Under the pieces are notes generated by a model. That model did no database searches. It was not told the origin of the DNA and saw nothing but the letters and a program-made list of their open reading frames with translations. Position numbers and translations under genes: made by a program. Positions 1 through 8,441 of a stretch of DNA of 64,000 nt are shown here, one piece after another. Source of the stretch: Qipengyuania intermedia (GTDB taxonomy: Bacteria > Pseudomonadota > Alphaproteobacteria > Sphingomonadales > Sphingomonadaceae); NCBI RefSeq assembly GCF_019711615.1, contig NZ_JAIGNS010000001.1, positions 1,054,001 to 1,118,000 of the forward strand, read 5' to 3'. Positions within the stretch are counted from its first letter, which is position 1, and every line of letters begins with the position of its first letter.

Positions 1-31
1 GGTTTATCCGGTGCTTCTCCACAGGCCGAAA

Positions 32-889
32 GTGACCACCATCGCCGACCGTATCCATCTCCACCTGCTATCCGATTCCACCGGTGAAACGCTGGAAATG
101 CTGGCCAAGGCCGCGCTCGCCCAGTTCGACGATGCCGATGTCGTGCGCCATTTCTGGCCGATGGTCCGCTCGCGCCAGCATCTCGACCGGATCGTGCCCG
201 AACTCAAGGCCAATCCTGGCCTCGTGCTTTTCACGCTCGTCAATCCCGAAGCGCGTGCCCGGCTTGAAGAGGTGTGCACGCAAAACGGCTTGCCCGCTGT
301 GCCGATCCTCGACCGTGTGACCGAAGCTTTAGAGAAAGCTCTCGGCCAGGAAGCCCACGGCCGACCGGGACGCCAGCACCAGATGGACAAGGCCTATTTC
401 GAACGGGTCGAGGCTATCCAGTTCACCATCGCCCACGATGACGGGATCGGGTGGGAAAACTGGGAGGAAGCGGACATCGTCCTTGCGGGCGTGTCGCGCA
501 GTTCAAAAACCCCTACCAGCATCTATCTGGCCAACCGCGGGTTCAAGGTCGCGAACATTCCACTGGTCGTGGAAAGCCCCCCGCCGCCCAAGCTTTTCGA
601 GCTGCGCAAACCGCTGGTCGTGGGCCTTACCACCGCGCCTGAGCGCCTGGTCCAGATCCGCCGCAACCGGCTGCTCACGCTGAACGAGCAATCGCAGACC
701 GCCTATATCGACAACGAACGGGTCAAATCGGAAGTGGCCTTCGCGCGCCGCATGTTTGCAGACAATGGATGGCCGGTCATCGATGTGACGAGGCGCTCGA
801 TCGAGGAGACTGCAGCCGCCATCATTCGCCTGTGCAGCGAGCGCAGTCACAGTTCAGGCGGCGATTTCGAAGGGGTGAAGGCCATATGA
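32..889 (+). CDS. Pyruvate, phosphate dikinase regulatory protein (DUF299 kinase/phosphorylase)
   Basis: Bifunctional ADP-dependent Ser/Thr kinase and Pi-dependent pyrophosphorylase of the family that switches PEP synthase or pyruvate phosphate dikinase off and on. The protein shows the family P-loop [11 protein letters not shown] near residue 155 and an AHDDG motif about 20 residues earlier. At about 285 aa it is close to the usual family length. I prefer the GTG at 32 because the conserved core begins a few residues later; a GTG at 11 in the same frame would add 7 residues, and the reading frame is open to the window edge. Its stop overlaps the maf start (ATGA). It heads a tightly overlapped run with maf, aroE and coaE, so co-transcription is likely. 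Confidence 0.9.
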   Translation: MTTIADRIHLHLLSDSTGETLEMLAKAALAQFDDADVVRHFWPMVRSRQHLDRIVPELKANPGLVLFTLVNPEARARLEEVCTQNGLPAVPILDRVTEALEKALGQEAHGRPGRQHQMDKAYFERVEAIQFTIAHDDGIGWENWEEADIVLAGVSRSSKTPTSIYLANRGFKVANIPLVVESPPPPKLFELRKPLVVGLTTAPERLVQIRRNRLLTLNEQSQTAYIDNERVKSEVAFARRMFADNGWPVIDVTRRSIEETAAAIIRLCSERSHSSGGDFEGVKAI

Positions 890-1482
890 GCGGCATTGCA
901 GGTACCGGCATTGTGCTCGCCTCGAATTCCGCCTCGCGCAAGGCGATGCTCGATGCTGCAGGCGTTTCCTATGTCGCACAGGCCGCCGATATCGACGAGC
1001 GTGCGCTCGAAGCCGAGATGGAGGGTGCCGATCCTGCGGAAATCGCGCAGGCCCTGGCTGCAGCGAAGGCCACAGCGGTATCGTCGGACAAACTTGTTCT
1101 GGGCAGCGATTCCCTTGTCGAGGTCGACGGGCGAAGGTTCGACAAGCCAGCAACCCGCAATCAGGCGGCCGAACACCTCCGCTTCTTCTCCGGCAAGGTA
1201 ATGACACTGCATAGCGCGGCTGCGCTGGCGCTCGACGGCCGGATTGTCTGGATGGGATCGGATTTCGCGCGCCTCCGGGTGCGCGAGCTCACCGACGAGT
1301 TTATCGAGGCATACCTCCAGGCGGAGTGGCCCGAAGTTTCCTATTGTGTGGGCGTTTTCCGGATCGAGGGTCCGGGCGTGCAATTGTTCGAAAGCATCAT
1401 GGGCGACCAGTTCACGGTGCTGGGAATGCCGTTGCTCCAGGTTCTCGACGCGCTGCGCGATGAAGGCGCCCTTCCCTCGTGA
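886..1482 (+). CDS. maf: Maf family nucleoside triphosphate pyrophosphatase
   Basis: House-cleaning enzyme expected to hydrolyse non-canonical or modified NTPs to NMP plus pyrophosphate in the cytoplasm. The N-terminal signature [10 protein letters not shown] (residues 13-22) matches the Maf S-x-S-x-x-R-x-x-L loop, and GSDSLVEV around D75 holds the position of the family's catalytic Asp. Length is 198 aa, normal for Maf. The ATG overlaps the upstream stop by 4 bases and its own stop overlaps the aroE GTG, so it sits inside a translationally coupled cluster. Which nucleotide it prefers cannot be read from the sequence. Confidence 0.92.
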   Translation: MSGIAGTGIVLASNSASRKAMLDAAGVSYVAQAADIDERALEAEMEGADPAEIAQALAAAKATAVSSDKLVLGSDSLVEVDGRRFDKPATRNQAAEHLRFFSGKVMTLHSAAALALDGRIVWMGSDFARLRVRELTDEFIEAYLQAEWPEVSYCVGVFRIEGPGVQLFESIMGDQFTVLGMPLLQVLDALRDEGALPS

Positions 1483-2330
1483 AGCCTTATGCAGAAGTCA
1501 TCGGCGATCCGATCGCCCAGTCGAAATCGCCTGTGATCCACGGCTTCTGGATCGAGAAGCTCGGGATCGATGCGGAATATCGCGCGCATCATGTCATACC
1601 GGGCGATCTGGAGGCGTATCTTACCGACAGGCGCAAGAATGCCGACTGGCGCGGTTGCAACGTGACCATGCCACACAAGCAGGCGATCATTCCTTATCTC
1701 GACAGGATGGAGCCGCTGGCAAAGCGGGTCGGCGCTGTAAACACGATCGTCAGGGCCAAGGATGGCGCGCTCGTCGGGCGCAATACGGATGTCGCGGGCT
1801 TCCTAGAGCCTTTATGTAAGGAGCTTGCGGCGACCCATTATTTCCGCATGGCGCGCATCCTCGGAACAGGGGGTGCGGCGCGCGCAATCGTGGCAGGCCT
1901 TGCGAAGGAAGGGTTCACCCTCGTCCTCGCCGGACGCGATACCGACAAGGCACGCGCTCTTCTCGACGAGCTGGCCGAGGGTGAACATCATGTCGCGCCT
2001 CTGTCGCATTTTGCCGAAGAAACGGACTTCGCCTTCGACGACCGCAACGGCTGCTGCGATTTGGTCATCAATGCCAGTCCTCTGGGAATGCGGGGCCAGC
2101 CGCCGCTGCCGTTCGACTGGAGCCATGCTCCACCCGGATCCATCGCCTATGACATTGTCACCGACCCGCTCGAGACAGCCTTCCTGAAGTCGGCGCGCGA
2201 TGCAGGGCTGCAGACTATCGATGGCCTTTCCATGCTGATCGGTCAGGCTGCGGCCGCCTTTCGATTTTTCTTCGGCATAGCGGCACCGCGAGAGCATGAT
2301 GGCGAGCTGCGCGAAAGGCTGACCTCGTGA
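1479..2330 (+). CDS. aroE: Shikimate dehydrogenase
   Basis: NADP-dependent reduction of 3-dehydroshikimate in the aromatic amino acid pathway. The substrate-binding start [11 protein letters not shown] (SKS at residues 15-17), the catalytic Lys in [10 protein letters not shown] (K67), the catalytic Asp in NTDVAGF (D104) and the nucleotide-binding loop GTGGAARAI (129-137) are all present. Length 283 aa is typical. It starts with GTG overlapping the maf stop and ends overlapping the coaE GTG. The order maf-aroE-coaE-dnaQ is a common sphingomonad arrangement. Confidence 0.95.
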   Translation: MKPYAEVIGDPIAQSKSPVIHGFWIEKLGIDAEYRAHHVIPGDLEAYLTDRRKNADWRGCNVTMPHKQAIIPYLDRMEPLAKRVGAVNTIVRAKDGALVGRNTDVAGFLEPLCKELAATHYFRMARILGTGGAARAIVAGLAKEGFTLVLAGRDTDKARALLDELAEGEHHVAPLSHFAEETDFAFDDRNGCCDLVINASPLGMRGQPPLPFDWSHAPPGSIAYDIVTDPLETAFLKSARDAGLQTIDGLSMLIGQAAAAFRFFFGIAAPREHDGELRERLTS

Positions 2331-2929
2331 CCCGCCCGACCATAATCGGGCTCACCGGCTCCATTGGGATGGGCAAGTCTACGGTCGCCGCGATGTTCGA
2401 ACGTGCTGGCGTCCCTGTTTTCGATGCGGACAGGGAAGTGCGCCGGATGCAGGGCCCCGGCGGGAGGCTCGTCGCTGCTATCGAAGGGGAATTTCCGGGC
2501 AGCACGGATGAAACCGGTGTTCTGCGTGACAAGCTTGGCAAGCTGGTGTTCGGGGACAAGGCCGCCCTGGCCCGCCTCGAGGCAATCGTTCATCCGGCGG
2601 TTGCCGAGGAAAGGGGGGCTTTCCTGATCGAACACGCAGGTCAGGACATGGTGGTATTCGACATCCCCCTGCTGTTCGAAAAAGGCGGCCACGAAGCGGT
2701 CGATGTCATCGTGGTCGTTTCGGCCCCGGCCGAGGTCCAGCGCGAACGGGTTCTTGCCCGCCCCGATATGACGCCCGAAAAGTTCGCGCATATCCTCTCG
2801 CTCCAGGTCGCGGATATCGAGAAGCGCGCTCGCGCCGACCACATCATCGATACTGGAACGACGCTTTCGCAAACCGAACAGGCGGTGCGCACCCTCATCG
2901 ACGAATTGCGTAGCCAGTCGCGAATCTAA
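2327..2929 (+). CDS. coaE: Dephospho-CoA kinase
   Basis: Last step of coenzyme A synthesis, phosphorylating the 3'-hydroxyl of dephospho-CoA. The N-terminus carries the P-loop GSIGMGKST (residues 11-19), followed by the family motif VFDADREV, and DIPLLFEKGG later in the chain matches the CoaE lid region. Length 200 aa is normal. The GTG start overlaps the aroE stop. It is followed after about 40 bases by dnaQ on the same strand. Confidence 0.95.
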   Translation: MTRPTIIGLTGSIGMGKSTVAAMFERAGVPVFDADREVRRMQGPGGRLVAAIEGEFPGSTDETGVLRDKLGKLVFGDKAALARLEAIVHPAVAEERGAFLIEHAGQDMVVFDIPLLFEKGGHEAVDVIVVVSAPAEVQRERVLARPDMTPEKFAHILSLQVADIEKRARADHIIDTGTTLSQTEQAVRTLIDELRSQSRI

Positions 2930-2970
2930 AAACCTTGTAATCCGACAGCACGAGTCCGATAGTCCCTGCA

Positions 2971-3657
2971 ATGCGCGAGATCGTTTTCGATACTGAGACC
3001 ACCGGCCTCGATCCCAAGACAGGCGACCGGATGGTCGAAATCGGTTGCGTGGAAATGGTCAATCTCGTCCCTACGGGTGAGGTGTTCCACGCTTATTACA
3101 ACCCGGAACGCGATATGCCCGCAGGGGCAGAGGCTGTGCACGGATTGTCTGCGGCGTTCCTGTCCGACAAGCCGCTATTCCGCGATACCGCGCATGAATT
3201 GATCGATTTCATCGGTGACGCGCCTCTCATCGCTCACAATGCCGGGTTCGATTTCGCCTTTTTGAATGCCGAATTGACCCTGTGCGAGCGCGAAGCCATC
3301 TGCATGAGCAGGATGGTCGACACCGTCGCCATGGCCAAGAAAAGGCATCCGGGCGCCAAGCTGTCTCTGGACGCCCTTTGTTCACGCTATGGCATCGATC
3401 GCAGCCATCGCGTCAAACACGGCGCCCTGCTCGATGCGGAATTGCTCGCTCAGGTCTATGTTGAACTCAAGGGCGGTCGCCAGATCGGCTTGGAACTTGC
3501 GGCAGAGCGGGTGCAGGTCATCGAGCAGGAAGTGGTCGCCGTTCGCCAGGCCCCGGACCGTCCGCGCCGCGAACCGCGGGCTCATTCGCCCAGCGAAGAA
3601 GAGCTTGCGCGCCACAGGAAGTTCATGAGCGGGATCGAAAACCCGCTTTGGGGTTAG
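2971..3657 (+). CDS. dnaQ: DNA polymerase III epsilon subunit (3'-5' proofreading exonuclease)
   Basis: Proofreading subunit of the replicative polymerase. All DEDDh residues can be found: D7 and E9 in FDTETTGLDP, D94 in AHNAGFDFAF, and H150 and D155 in KHGALLDAELLA. After the exonuclease domain (about 1-170) comes a charged, Pro/Arg-rich tail that normally binds the polymerase alpha subunit. Length 228 aa fits the family. The 41-base gap after coaE holds no evident terminator, so it may be read with the upstream cluster. Confidence 0.95.
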   Translation: MREIVFDTETTGLDPKTGDRMVEIGCVEMVNLVPTGEVFHAYYNPERDMPAGAEAVHGLSAAFLSDKPLFRDTAHELIDFIGDAPLIAHNAGFDFAFLNAELTLCEREAICMSRMVDTVAMAKKRHPGAKLSLDALCSRYGIDRSHRVKHGALLDAELLAQVYVELKGGRQIGLELAAERVQVIEQEVVAVRQAPDRPRREPRAHSPSEEELARHRKFMSGIENPLWG

Positions 3658-3724
3658 TTTCGTAAGAGAGCGCGGCGCGTGTCGCCACGTTCCCGACCGG
3701 CATGCTGCGGTAAAGGAGAGAAAT

Positions 3725-4294
3725 ATGGATATTCGCGTCTCGGGTCATCAGATCGATACCGGCGCTGCGCTGCAGACCCATGTCGAAGACCGTATGCAGG
3801 GCATCGTGGACAAGTACTTCAACCGCGCGATTTCCTCGCACGTGACATTCGGCAAGGCGGCTGGCGGCGCGTTCTCTTCGGATATCGTCACCCATGTGAT
3901 GCAAGGCCTCATCCTTAAAGGTCATGCCGAGGCGCACGACATCCACCAGGCATTCGACCAGGCGGCGAACAAGATCGAAAAGCAGCTGCGCCGCTACAAG
4001 AGGCGGATACAGGACCGGCACGAGCAGGCGCAGTATGCCATGCGCGAGGAAGAGGCCGCCTATACGATCTTCGCCGCGCCCGAGCCGGAGAACGATGACG
4101 AGGTTACCTCGGACAGCCCGCCGATCGTCGCCGAAACCAGTGCGATGATACCGGAATGCTCGGTAGCGGACGCGGTCATGATGCTCGACCTGCAGAACAC
4201 GAATGCGCTGCTGTTCAAGAACGGCGCTACGGAAGCGCACAACATGGTCTACCGCCGGCCCGATGGTTCGATCGGCTGGGTTGAGCCGCGCTGA
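3725..4294 (+). CDS. hpf: Ribosome hibernation promoting factor, long form
   Basis: Binds the 30S decoding region and promotes 100S ribosome dimers in stationary phase. The N-terminal S30AE domain (about 1-110) starts MDIRVSGHQIDTGAALQTHV, and the C-terminal domain that makes HPF the long form is seen near the end (ALLFKNGATEAHNMVYRR, then GSIGWVEP). Length 189 aa is typical of long HPF in alphaproteobacteria. A good ribosome binding site (aaaggagag) ends 6 bases before the ATG. Confidence 0.93.
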   Translation: MDIRVSGHQIDTGAALQTHVEDRMQGIVDKYFNRAISSHVTFGKAAGGAFSSDIVTHVMQGLILKGHAEAHDIHQAFDQAANKIEKQLRRYKRRIQDRHEQAQYAMREEEAAYTIFAAPEPENDDEVTSDSPPIVAETSAMIPECSVADAVMMLDLQNTNALLFKNGATEAHNMVYRRPDGSIGWVEPR

Positions 4295-4306
4295 CGGGAC
4301 AATTCG

Positions 4307-4765
4307 ATGGCAATGTCTGGCAATAGCGGCGCGGAGGGTCACTGGCGCGCCCTTGAGGGATTGTACGCCTCTGCACCCGTAAACGGCCTGTTCGATTCCT
4401 CGCTCGAGATCACCGGAGAAGGCAGTGCACGCATCACTTTCGATGTGACCGAGGCTGCCTATCATGCCGCCGGCGCCGCGCACGGGACGATCTACTTCAA
4501 GATGCTCGACGATGCGGCATTCTATGCGGCGAATACGCTTGTCACGGACCGTTTCCTGCTGACCACGTCCTTCAACCTCCATTTCACCAAGCCGGTCCGC
4601 GAAGGGCGCGTTACTGCCGAAGGGCGCTGGGTCAGCGGCAAGCGCAGGGTGTTTGTGGCCGAATCGCGGCTTGTCGATGCCGAAGGGGACGAAATAGGCC
4701 GCGGAACCGGGACCTTCATGAAATCACGCATCTCACTCTCCGGCCTGCCGGGATATGCCGCTTGA
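4307..4765 (+). CDS. PaaI-type hotdog-fold thioesterase
   Basis: Small acyl-CoA thioesterase of the hotdog fold (152 aa). The helix and following turn AAYHAAGAAHGTIYFKMLDD lie where PaaI-like enzymes carry the HG-x-x-x-x-x-D/E active-site motif. The strand LLTTSFNLHFTKPVREG is typical of the central sheet. Substrate is unknown. It starts 12 bases after hpf and its stop overlaps the next start, so the three genes probably share a transcript. Confidence 0.8.
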   Translation: MAMSGNSGAEGHWRALEGLYASAPVNGLFDSSLEITGEGSARITFDVTEAAYHAAGAAHGTIYFKMLDDAAFYAANTLVTDRFLLTTSFNLHFTKPVREGRVTAEGRWVSGKRRVFVAESRLVDAEGDEIGRGTGTFMKSRISLSGLPGYAA

Positions 4766-5112
4766 GCCACGGCTTTGAAGACGCACGACTGCCGACACAT
4801 ATCGAGGTGAGCGGCCTGATACGCCAGGCCCAGGCCGCCGGAGGTTTTGCTACCGTCCTGCAATCGGGCGAGCGCGATGCAGGAACGCTGGGCATATTAA
4901 CCACGCAAAGTGGCAAAAATACAATGTTTTGGGAGCGCATGCCGCAGCTGGATGGGACACGCCGCTTTCAGGTCACAAGAACCCAAGTCACTGAAAATGC
5001 GCGGGAATTTGACGAGTATATCCGCCGCCGCATGGATCAGGACCCCGATCTTTGGATTTTGGAGCTGGATGGCCCCGAAATGGAACGGCTCATCGATTCC
5101 GGCCCCCGTTAA
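4762..5112 (+). CDS. DUF1491 family protein
   Basis: Small conserved alphaproteobacterial protein of unknown function (116 aa). It shows the family pattern: LPTHIEVSGLIRQAQAAGGF, then ATVLQSGERDAGTLGIL, a central WERMPQLDG and the C-terminal DPDLWILELDGPEMERLI. No signal peptide or membrane segment. It starts with TTG overlapping the thioesterase stop (TTGA). Function cannot be assigned. Confidence 0.8.
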   Translation: MSHGFEDARLPTHIEVSGLIRQAQAAGGFATVLQSGERDAGTLGILTTQSGKNTMFWERMPQLDGTRRFQVTRTQVTENAREFDEYIRRRMDQDPDLWILELDGPEMERLIDSGPR

Positions 5113-5113
5113 C

Positions 5114-5141
5114 TTGACACGGTTTCAATTGTGACTATTTG
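5114..5141 (+). promoter_or_regulatory. Sigma70-type promoter upstream of the wall hydrolase
   Basis: A perfect -35 hexamer TTGACA at 5114-5119, a 16-base spacer and TATTTG at 5136-5141. It begins 2 bases after the DUF1491 stop and is the only good promoter in the 200-base gap. It would give a leader of about 165 bases before the next gene, in which I see no clear structure. Confidence 0.5.
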
Positions 5142-5314
5142 GCTGCCCAGCTTCGATGCGTAGGCGGCTTTGGACGACAATGGGGTCGGCAAGCTAGCAC
5201 GCAGACGGGGAACGACCGGCAGGCTCGAAAAACGGATCTGAATAGCATGGCACAAGTAACGTGCCTCTGATCCCGGCCTGCGACTGCGAGTTCACCGCTT
5301 AGTCACTCGGAATA

Positions 5315-5968
5315 ATGCGAAAGACTTACCTAGCCCTCGCGGCGAGCGCAGTTACGCTTGTTGCAAGTTTTGCCGGTGCAGAAGAAACCGGTTCCATCGC
5401 CTTCGCTGCCGAAGCGGATGGTGAAACGACCGTCTCCGAAACCGAACTGACCGATGAGGTCGTCCCGGTTTTCGTCGAAGGCGAAGTCGTCCAAGAGCTT
5501 CCTGAAGAAACGGAAGCCACCGAGGAAATTCCTGCGGAAGCGCCGAAGGCCGAAAGCCTGCACGCCCTCGTTTCCGCCATGCCGGCAGCCGGACAGCTGT
5601 CGGAAGAGATGCGCTGCCTTGCCGGCGCCGTCTATTTCGAATCGCGCGGTGAGCCGCTCGAAGGCCAGCTGGCCGTTGCCCAGGTCGTTATCAACCGTAG
5701 CGAATCGCGCCAGTTCCCCTCCAGCTATTGCGGCGTGGTTTACCAGCGTGCCCAGTTCAGCTTCGTCCGCGGTGGCAAGATGCCGCGCATCAAGCAGGGC
5801 TCTGCCGCGTGGAAGCGCGCCAAGGCCGTTGCGCGCATCGCCCATCAGGGCCTGTGGGACAGCGAAGCAGACGATTCGCTCTATTTCCATGCGAACTACG
5901 TCCGCCCCAGCTGGGCGAAGCGCAAGGTCGCTCGCGCGACCATCAAGACGCACATCTTCTACCGGTAA
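5315..5968 (+). CDS. SleB/CwlJ-type cell wall hydrolase
   Basis: Secreted peptidoglycan hydrolase. Residues 1-22 form a signal peptide ending near FAGAEE, followed by a Glu/Thr-rich acidic linker (about 25-85). The C-terminal catalytic domain begins EEMRCLAGAVYFESRGEP, with the conserved Glu of the SleB (PF07486) fold, and continues with VAQVVINRS, QFSF and FHANYVRPSW. Length 217 aa. It stands alone behind its own promoter and is followed by an intrinsic terminator 22 bases after its stop. The acidic linker may keep the domain away from the membrane (inference). Confidence 0.88.
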   Translation: MRKTYLALAASAVTLVASFAGAEETGSIAFAAEADGETTVSETELTDEVVPVFVEGEVVQELPEETEATEEIPAEAPKAESLHALVSAMPAAGQLSEEMRCLAGAVYFESRGEPLEGQLAVAQVVINRSESRQFPSSYCGVVYQRAQFSFVRGGKMPRIKQGSAAWKRAKAVARIAHQGLWDSEADDSLYFHANYVRPSWAKRKVARATIKTHIFYR

Positions 5969-5989
5969 ATTTCCCTGGACGGGAATATG

Positions 5990-6020
5990 AGGCCGCTGCG
6001 CTCAGGCGTGGCGGCCTTTT
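5990..6020 (+). terminator. Rho-independent terminator after the wall hydrolase
   Basis: Perfect 7-bp stem AGGCCGC (5990-5996) with GCGGCCT (6011-6017), a 14-base loop and a T run. It lies between convergent genes and could also serve xth weakly, but the T run is on the plus side. Confidence 0.7.
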
Positions 6021-6032
6021 GCTTTCGGATCG

Positions 6033-6818
6033 TCAGTCGGCGATCTCGACCCAGACCGGAGTGTGGTCGCTGGACTTCTCGCGACCGCGATATTCCTTGT
6101 CGACGCCGGCTGCCGTCATCCGGTCGGCGAGTTCGGGCGAGAGCAGCAGGTGGTCGATCCTGAAACCATGGTCGCGCTGCCATGCGCCTGCCTGGTAGTC
6201 CCAATAAGTCCACACGCCGCCGCGCGGATTGAGCGTATCGATCGCATCGGTCCAGCCATCGCCAAGCAGCCGAAAATAGGCATTGCGCGATTCCGGTTGC
6301 ATCAATGCATCGGACGCCATCGCCTTGGGCGACCATACGTCCTTGTCTTCAGGAATGACGTTGAAGTCGCCCAGCACGACGGCAGGCACTTCTTCGTCCC
6401 ACACGGCCTTCATCCGCGCGCGAAGCTTCTCCATCCAGGCCAGCTTGTAATCGAATTTCGGCCCCGGATGCGGATTCCCGTTCGGCAGGTACAGGTTGCA
6501 GATGCGAACTCCGTTCACCTCCGCCTCCAGGTAGCGGGCCTGTTCGCCCTCCCCGTCCTTTGGTCCGTCGATGCCGAGACCGCGCTGGATTTCGACCGGC
6601 TTCACGCCATCGGCCAGGATTGCGACGCCATTGAAGCTCTTCTGGCCGTGCCAGATCGCGTGATAGCCGATGCTTTCGAATTCCTCGGCCGGAAACCCTT
6701 CGTCCATCGTCTTGATTTCCTGCAGGCAGGCGACAGTGGGGCGCGTTTCTTCCAGCCATTCCTTGAGGCGTGGCAGGCGGGCCTTGATCCCGTTGATGTT
6801 GAAGGTGGCAATACGCAT
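6033..6818 (-). CDS. xth: Exodeoxyribonuclease III
   Basis: AP endonuclease and 3'-5' exonuclease of base excision repair. The EEP fold is clear: start MRIATFNINGIKARL (N7), catalytic Glu in CLQEIKT (E34), NLYLPNGNP, GDFNVIPED, and the C-terminal RIDHLLLSPEL and SDHTPVW carrying the active-site His. Length 261 aa is standard. It lies 38 bases downstream of erpA on the same strand; this erpA-xth pairing is usual in sphingomonads. Confidence 0.96.
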   Translation of the reverse strand: MRIATFNINGIKARLPRLKEWLEETRPTVACLQEIKTMDEGFPAEEFESIGYHAIWHGQKSFNGVAILADGVKPVEIQRGLGIDGPKDGEGEQARYLEAEVNGVRICNLYLPNGNPHPGPKFDYKLAWMEKLRARMKAVWDEEVPAVVLGDFNVIPEDKDVWSPKAMASDALMQPESRNAYFRLLGDGWTDAIDTLNPRGGVWTYWDYQAGAWQRDHGFRIDHLLLSPELADRMTAAGVDKEYRGREKSSDHTPVWVEIAD

Positions 6819-6856
6819 GGGCGGTCTGATGCCCGAAAGCAGCGCGCGGGTCTAAC

Positions 6857-7195
6857 CTAAATCCCGAAGCTCGAACCGCATCCACATCCGGCAGCAGCCT
6901 GGGGATTTTCAACCTTGAATGCAGCCCCGCCGAGGGATTCGACGAAGTCTACCGTGCTTCCCGCGACCAGATCGAGGCTTACAGGGTCAACCACGAGGCG
7001 CACGCCATCGGTTTCGCTGACGCTATCCTCCGCATCGGGACCGTCGGACAGATCGAACTTGTACTGGAAACCCGAACAGCCGCCGCCCTCCACCGAAAGG
7101 CGCAGGATGGCAGGTTTCGCCTGCTTTTCGGCAATGGCGGCGACTCGCGCAGCCGCCGAGGGAGTGAGGGTGAGCATATCGGCCATGTGGGTCAT
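6857..7195 (-). CDS. erpA: Iron-sulfur cluster insertion protein ErpA (A-type carrier)
   Basis: Carries and delivers Fe-S clusters to target proteins. Cysteines C40 (GGGCSGFQY), C104 and C106 (GCGCGSSFGI at the C-terminus) are the three A-type ligands. Length 112 aa. Start codons at residues 1, 4 and 7 are all possible; MADMLTLT at 7186 fits the family best but none has a strong ribosome binding site. A second A-type carrier (sufA) lies at 38642, so this chromosome has at least two. Confidence 0.92.
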   Translation of the reverse strand: MTHMADMLTLTPSAAARVAAIAEKQAKPAILRLSVEGGGCSGFQYKFDLSDGPDAEDSVSETDGVRLVVDPVSLDLVAGSTVDFVESLGGAAFKVENPQAAAGCGCGSSFGI

Positions 7196-7217
7196 GTAGG
7201 GAGCAGGTCGGCCCTGC

Positions 7218-7649
7218 TCAAGCGTGCGTGATGTAATCCCGCAAGGCCTCGGCTTCGTGCTGGACCTCGTCGAAGCGTGACTTCACCAGGTCGCCGATCG
7301 AGATGAAGCCGCACATCGCCTCGCTCTCGATCACCGGTAGGTGGCGAATACGGCGACGCGTCATGAGTGCCAGAGCGTCGTCGATGAGCGTTGCCCGCTC
7401 GACGGTAATCGCCGGGGAGGTCATCACGTCGCCGACACGCTGCTCGAGGCAGCTTTGCCCCTCTTCGGCCAAGCGGTGGATGACATCGCGCTCCGAGAAA
7501 ATACCGGCAACTCGCCCATGTTCGAGGACGGGGAGGGCGCCGATCCGTTTCTCGGCCAGGATGCGAACCGCATCGCCCACGGTCTGGCCCACTTCCACCG
7601 AGATGATGTCCGAACTTGCCCGACCCTCGATAAGTGTGCCGATATTCAT
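7218..7649 (-). CDS. Tandem CBS-domain protein
   Basis: Stand-alone CBS pair (143 aa) with no other domain: first CBS about residues 8-60 (VGDAVRILAEKRIGALPVLE, then GIFSERDVIH), second about 72-128 (TLIDDALALMTRRRIRHLPV, then GFISIGDLVK). Such Bateman modules bind adenosine nucleotides and modulate partners, but no partner is visible here. I start at MNIGTL; an upstream in-frame start at 7697 would add 16 residues unlike the family. Confidence 0.85.
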   Translation of the reverse strand: MNIGTLIEGRASSDIISVEVGQTVGDAVRILAEKRIGALPVLEHGRVAGIFSERDVIHRLAEEGQSCLEQRVGDVMTSPAITVERATLIDDALALMTRRRIRHLPVIESEAMCGFISIGDLVKSRFDEVQHEAEALRDYITHA

Positions 7650-7748
7650 GCGCGCCTCCGTGTTTCGCCTGACAAGAGAATGCCATTTTTTACCCATCTT
7701 GGCGAGTCGGCCGCGTTACGCTTGTTGAAGAGCGTTGCCGCAATCGCC

Positions 7749-8066
7749 ATGAGGGGGTTCATGACCAGACACTCGCCGCTCGACGATCCCCAACAGGCCG
7801 CATACGCCTGGGCGCGATTCCGCCGTCTCATGCGGTTCCTTTTCCTGCTGACCGTCGGCATCGTCGCGATCGCAATGGCGCTGCTGTACAAGCAGGGAAG
7901 CGCGGCCTCGGTCCATTATTATATCGCGATCGCACTCGGCATCGGCTTTACCATGCTGCTGACCGGGGCGCTGATGGGGCTGATGTTCCTATCGTCCGGC
8001 ACCGGGCATGACGAATCGGTCGAAGACCCGACCCGCGACAGCTGGCAGGACAAGGACCCGGACTAG
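7749..8066 (+). CDS. Small two-TM membrane protein
   Basis: Unrecognised membrane protein of about 101-105 aa. Hydrophobic segments LMRFLFLLTVGIVAIAMALL and YYIAIALGIGFTMLLTGALM are predicted helices, with an N-terminal charged region and a C-terminal acidic tail (DESVEDPTRDSWQDKDPD). Start could be ATG 7749 or ATG 7761; the latter gives MTRHSPLDDPQQ. The rest of the same frame reaching upstream over the CBS gene is not believed to be coding. Confidence 0.7.
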   Translation: MRGFMTRHSPLDDPQQAAYAWARFRRLMRFLFLLTVGIVAIAMALLYKQGSAASVHYYIAIALGIGFTMLLTGALMGLMFLSSGTGHDESVEDPTRDSWQDKDPD

Positions 8067-8075
8067 GACAGGGGG

Positions 8076-8441
8076 CTATTCGGGCGCGTGAAGCCGGTAT
8101 TCTTCTACCGGAACGCCGCCGATCAGATGGCGCTGGATGATGGCTTCGAGAACTTCTTCATTGCAGGAGTGGTACCAGACATTCTCCGGCCACACGACGG
8201 CGATCGGCCCTTTCGCGCAAATCTGGAGGCAGTCGGCCTTGGTGCGCTGGACCGTCGCTTCCCGGCCAACGAGGCCAAGTTCCTTCATCCTCTTCTTGAG
8301 GTAATTCCACGCCGCCTTGCCGTCCTCACGCGAGCAGCATTTCTGCTTCTCGCTTACGGCGCACAGGAAAATCTGCCGCTCGACAGTGCCCGCTCCGATC
8401 TTGGCAAAGGCGCGCCGGGCTTTCTCCAGCGACTTACTCAC
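8076..8441 (-). CDS. Thioredoxin-like [2Fe-2S] ferredoxin domain protein
   Basis: Small cytoplasmic protein (121 aa) with a thioredoxin-like 2Fe-2S ferredoxin signature: C27, C35/C36, then C71 and C75 in [11 protein letters not shown], followed by VVWPENVWY. This spacing matches the family of stand-alone (2Fe-2S) ferredoxin-like proteins. Partner unknown. Its start overlaps the stop of the upstream S9 peptidase by 8 bases, so the pair is probably co-transcribed. Confidence 0.85.
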   Translation of the reverse strand: MSKSLEKARRAFAKIGAGTVERQIFLCAVSEKQKCCSREDGKAAWNYLKKRMKELGLVGREATVQRTKADCLQICAKGPIAVVWPENVWYHSCNEEVLEAIIQRHLIGGVPVEEYRLHAPE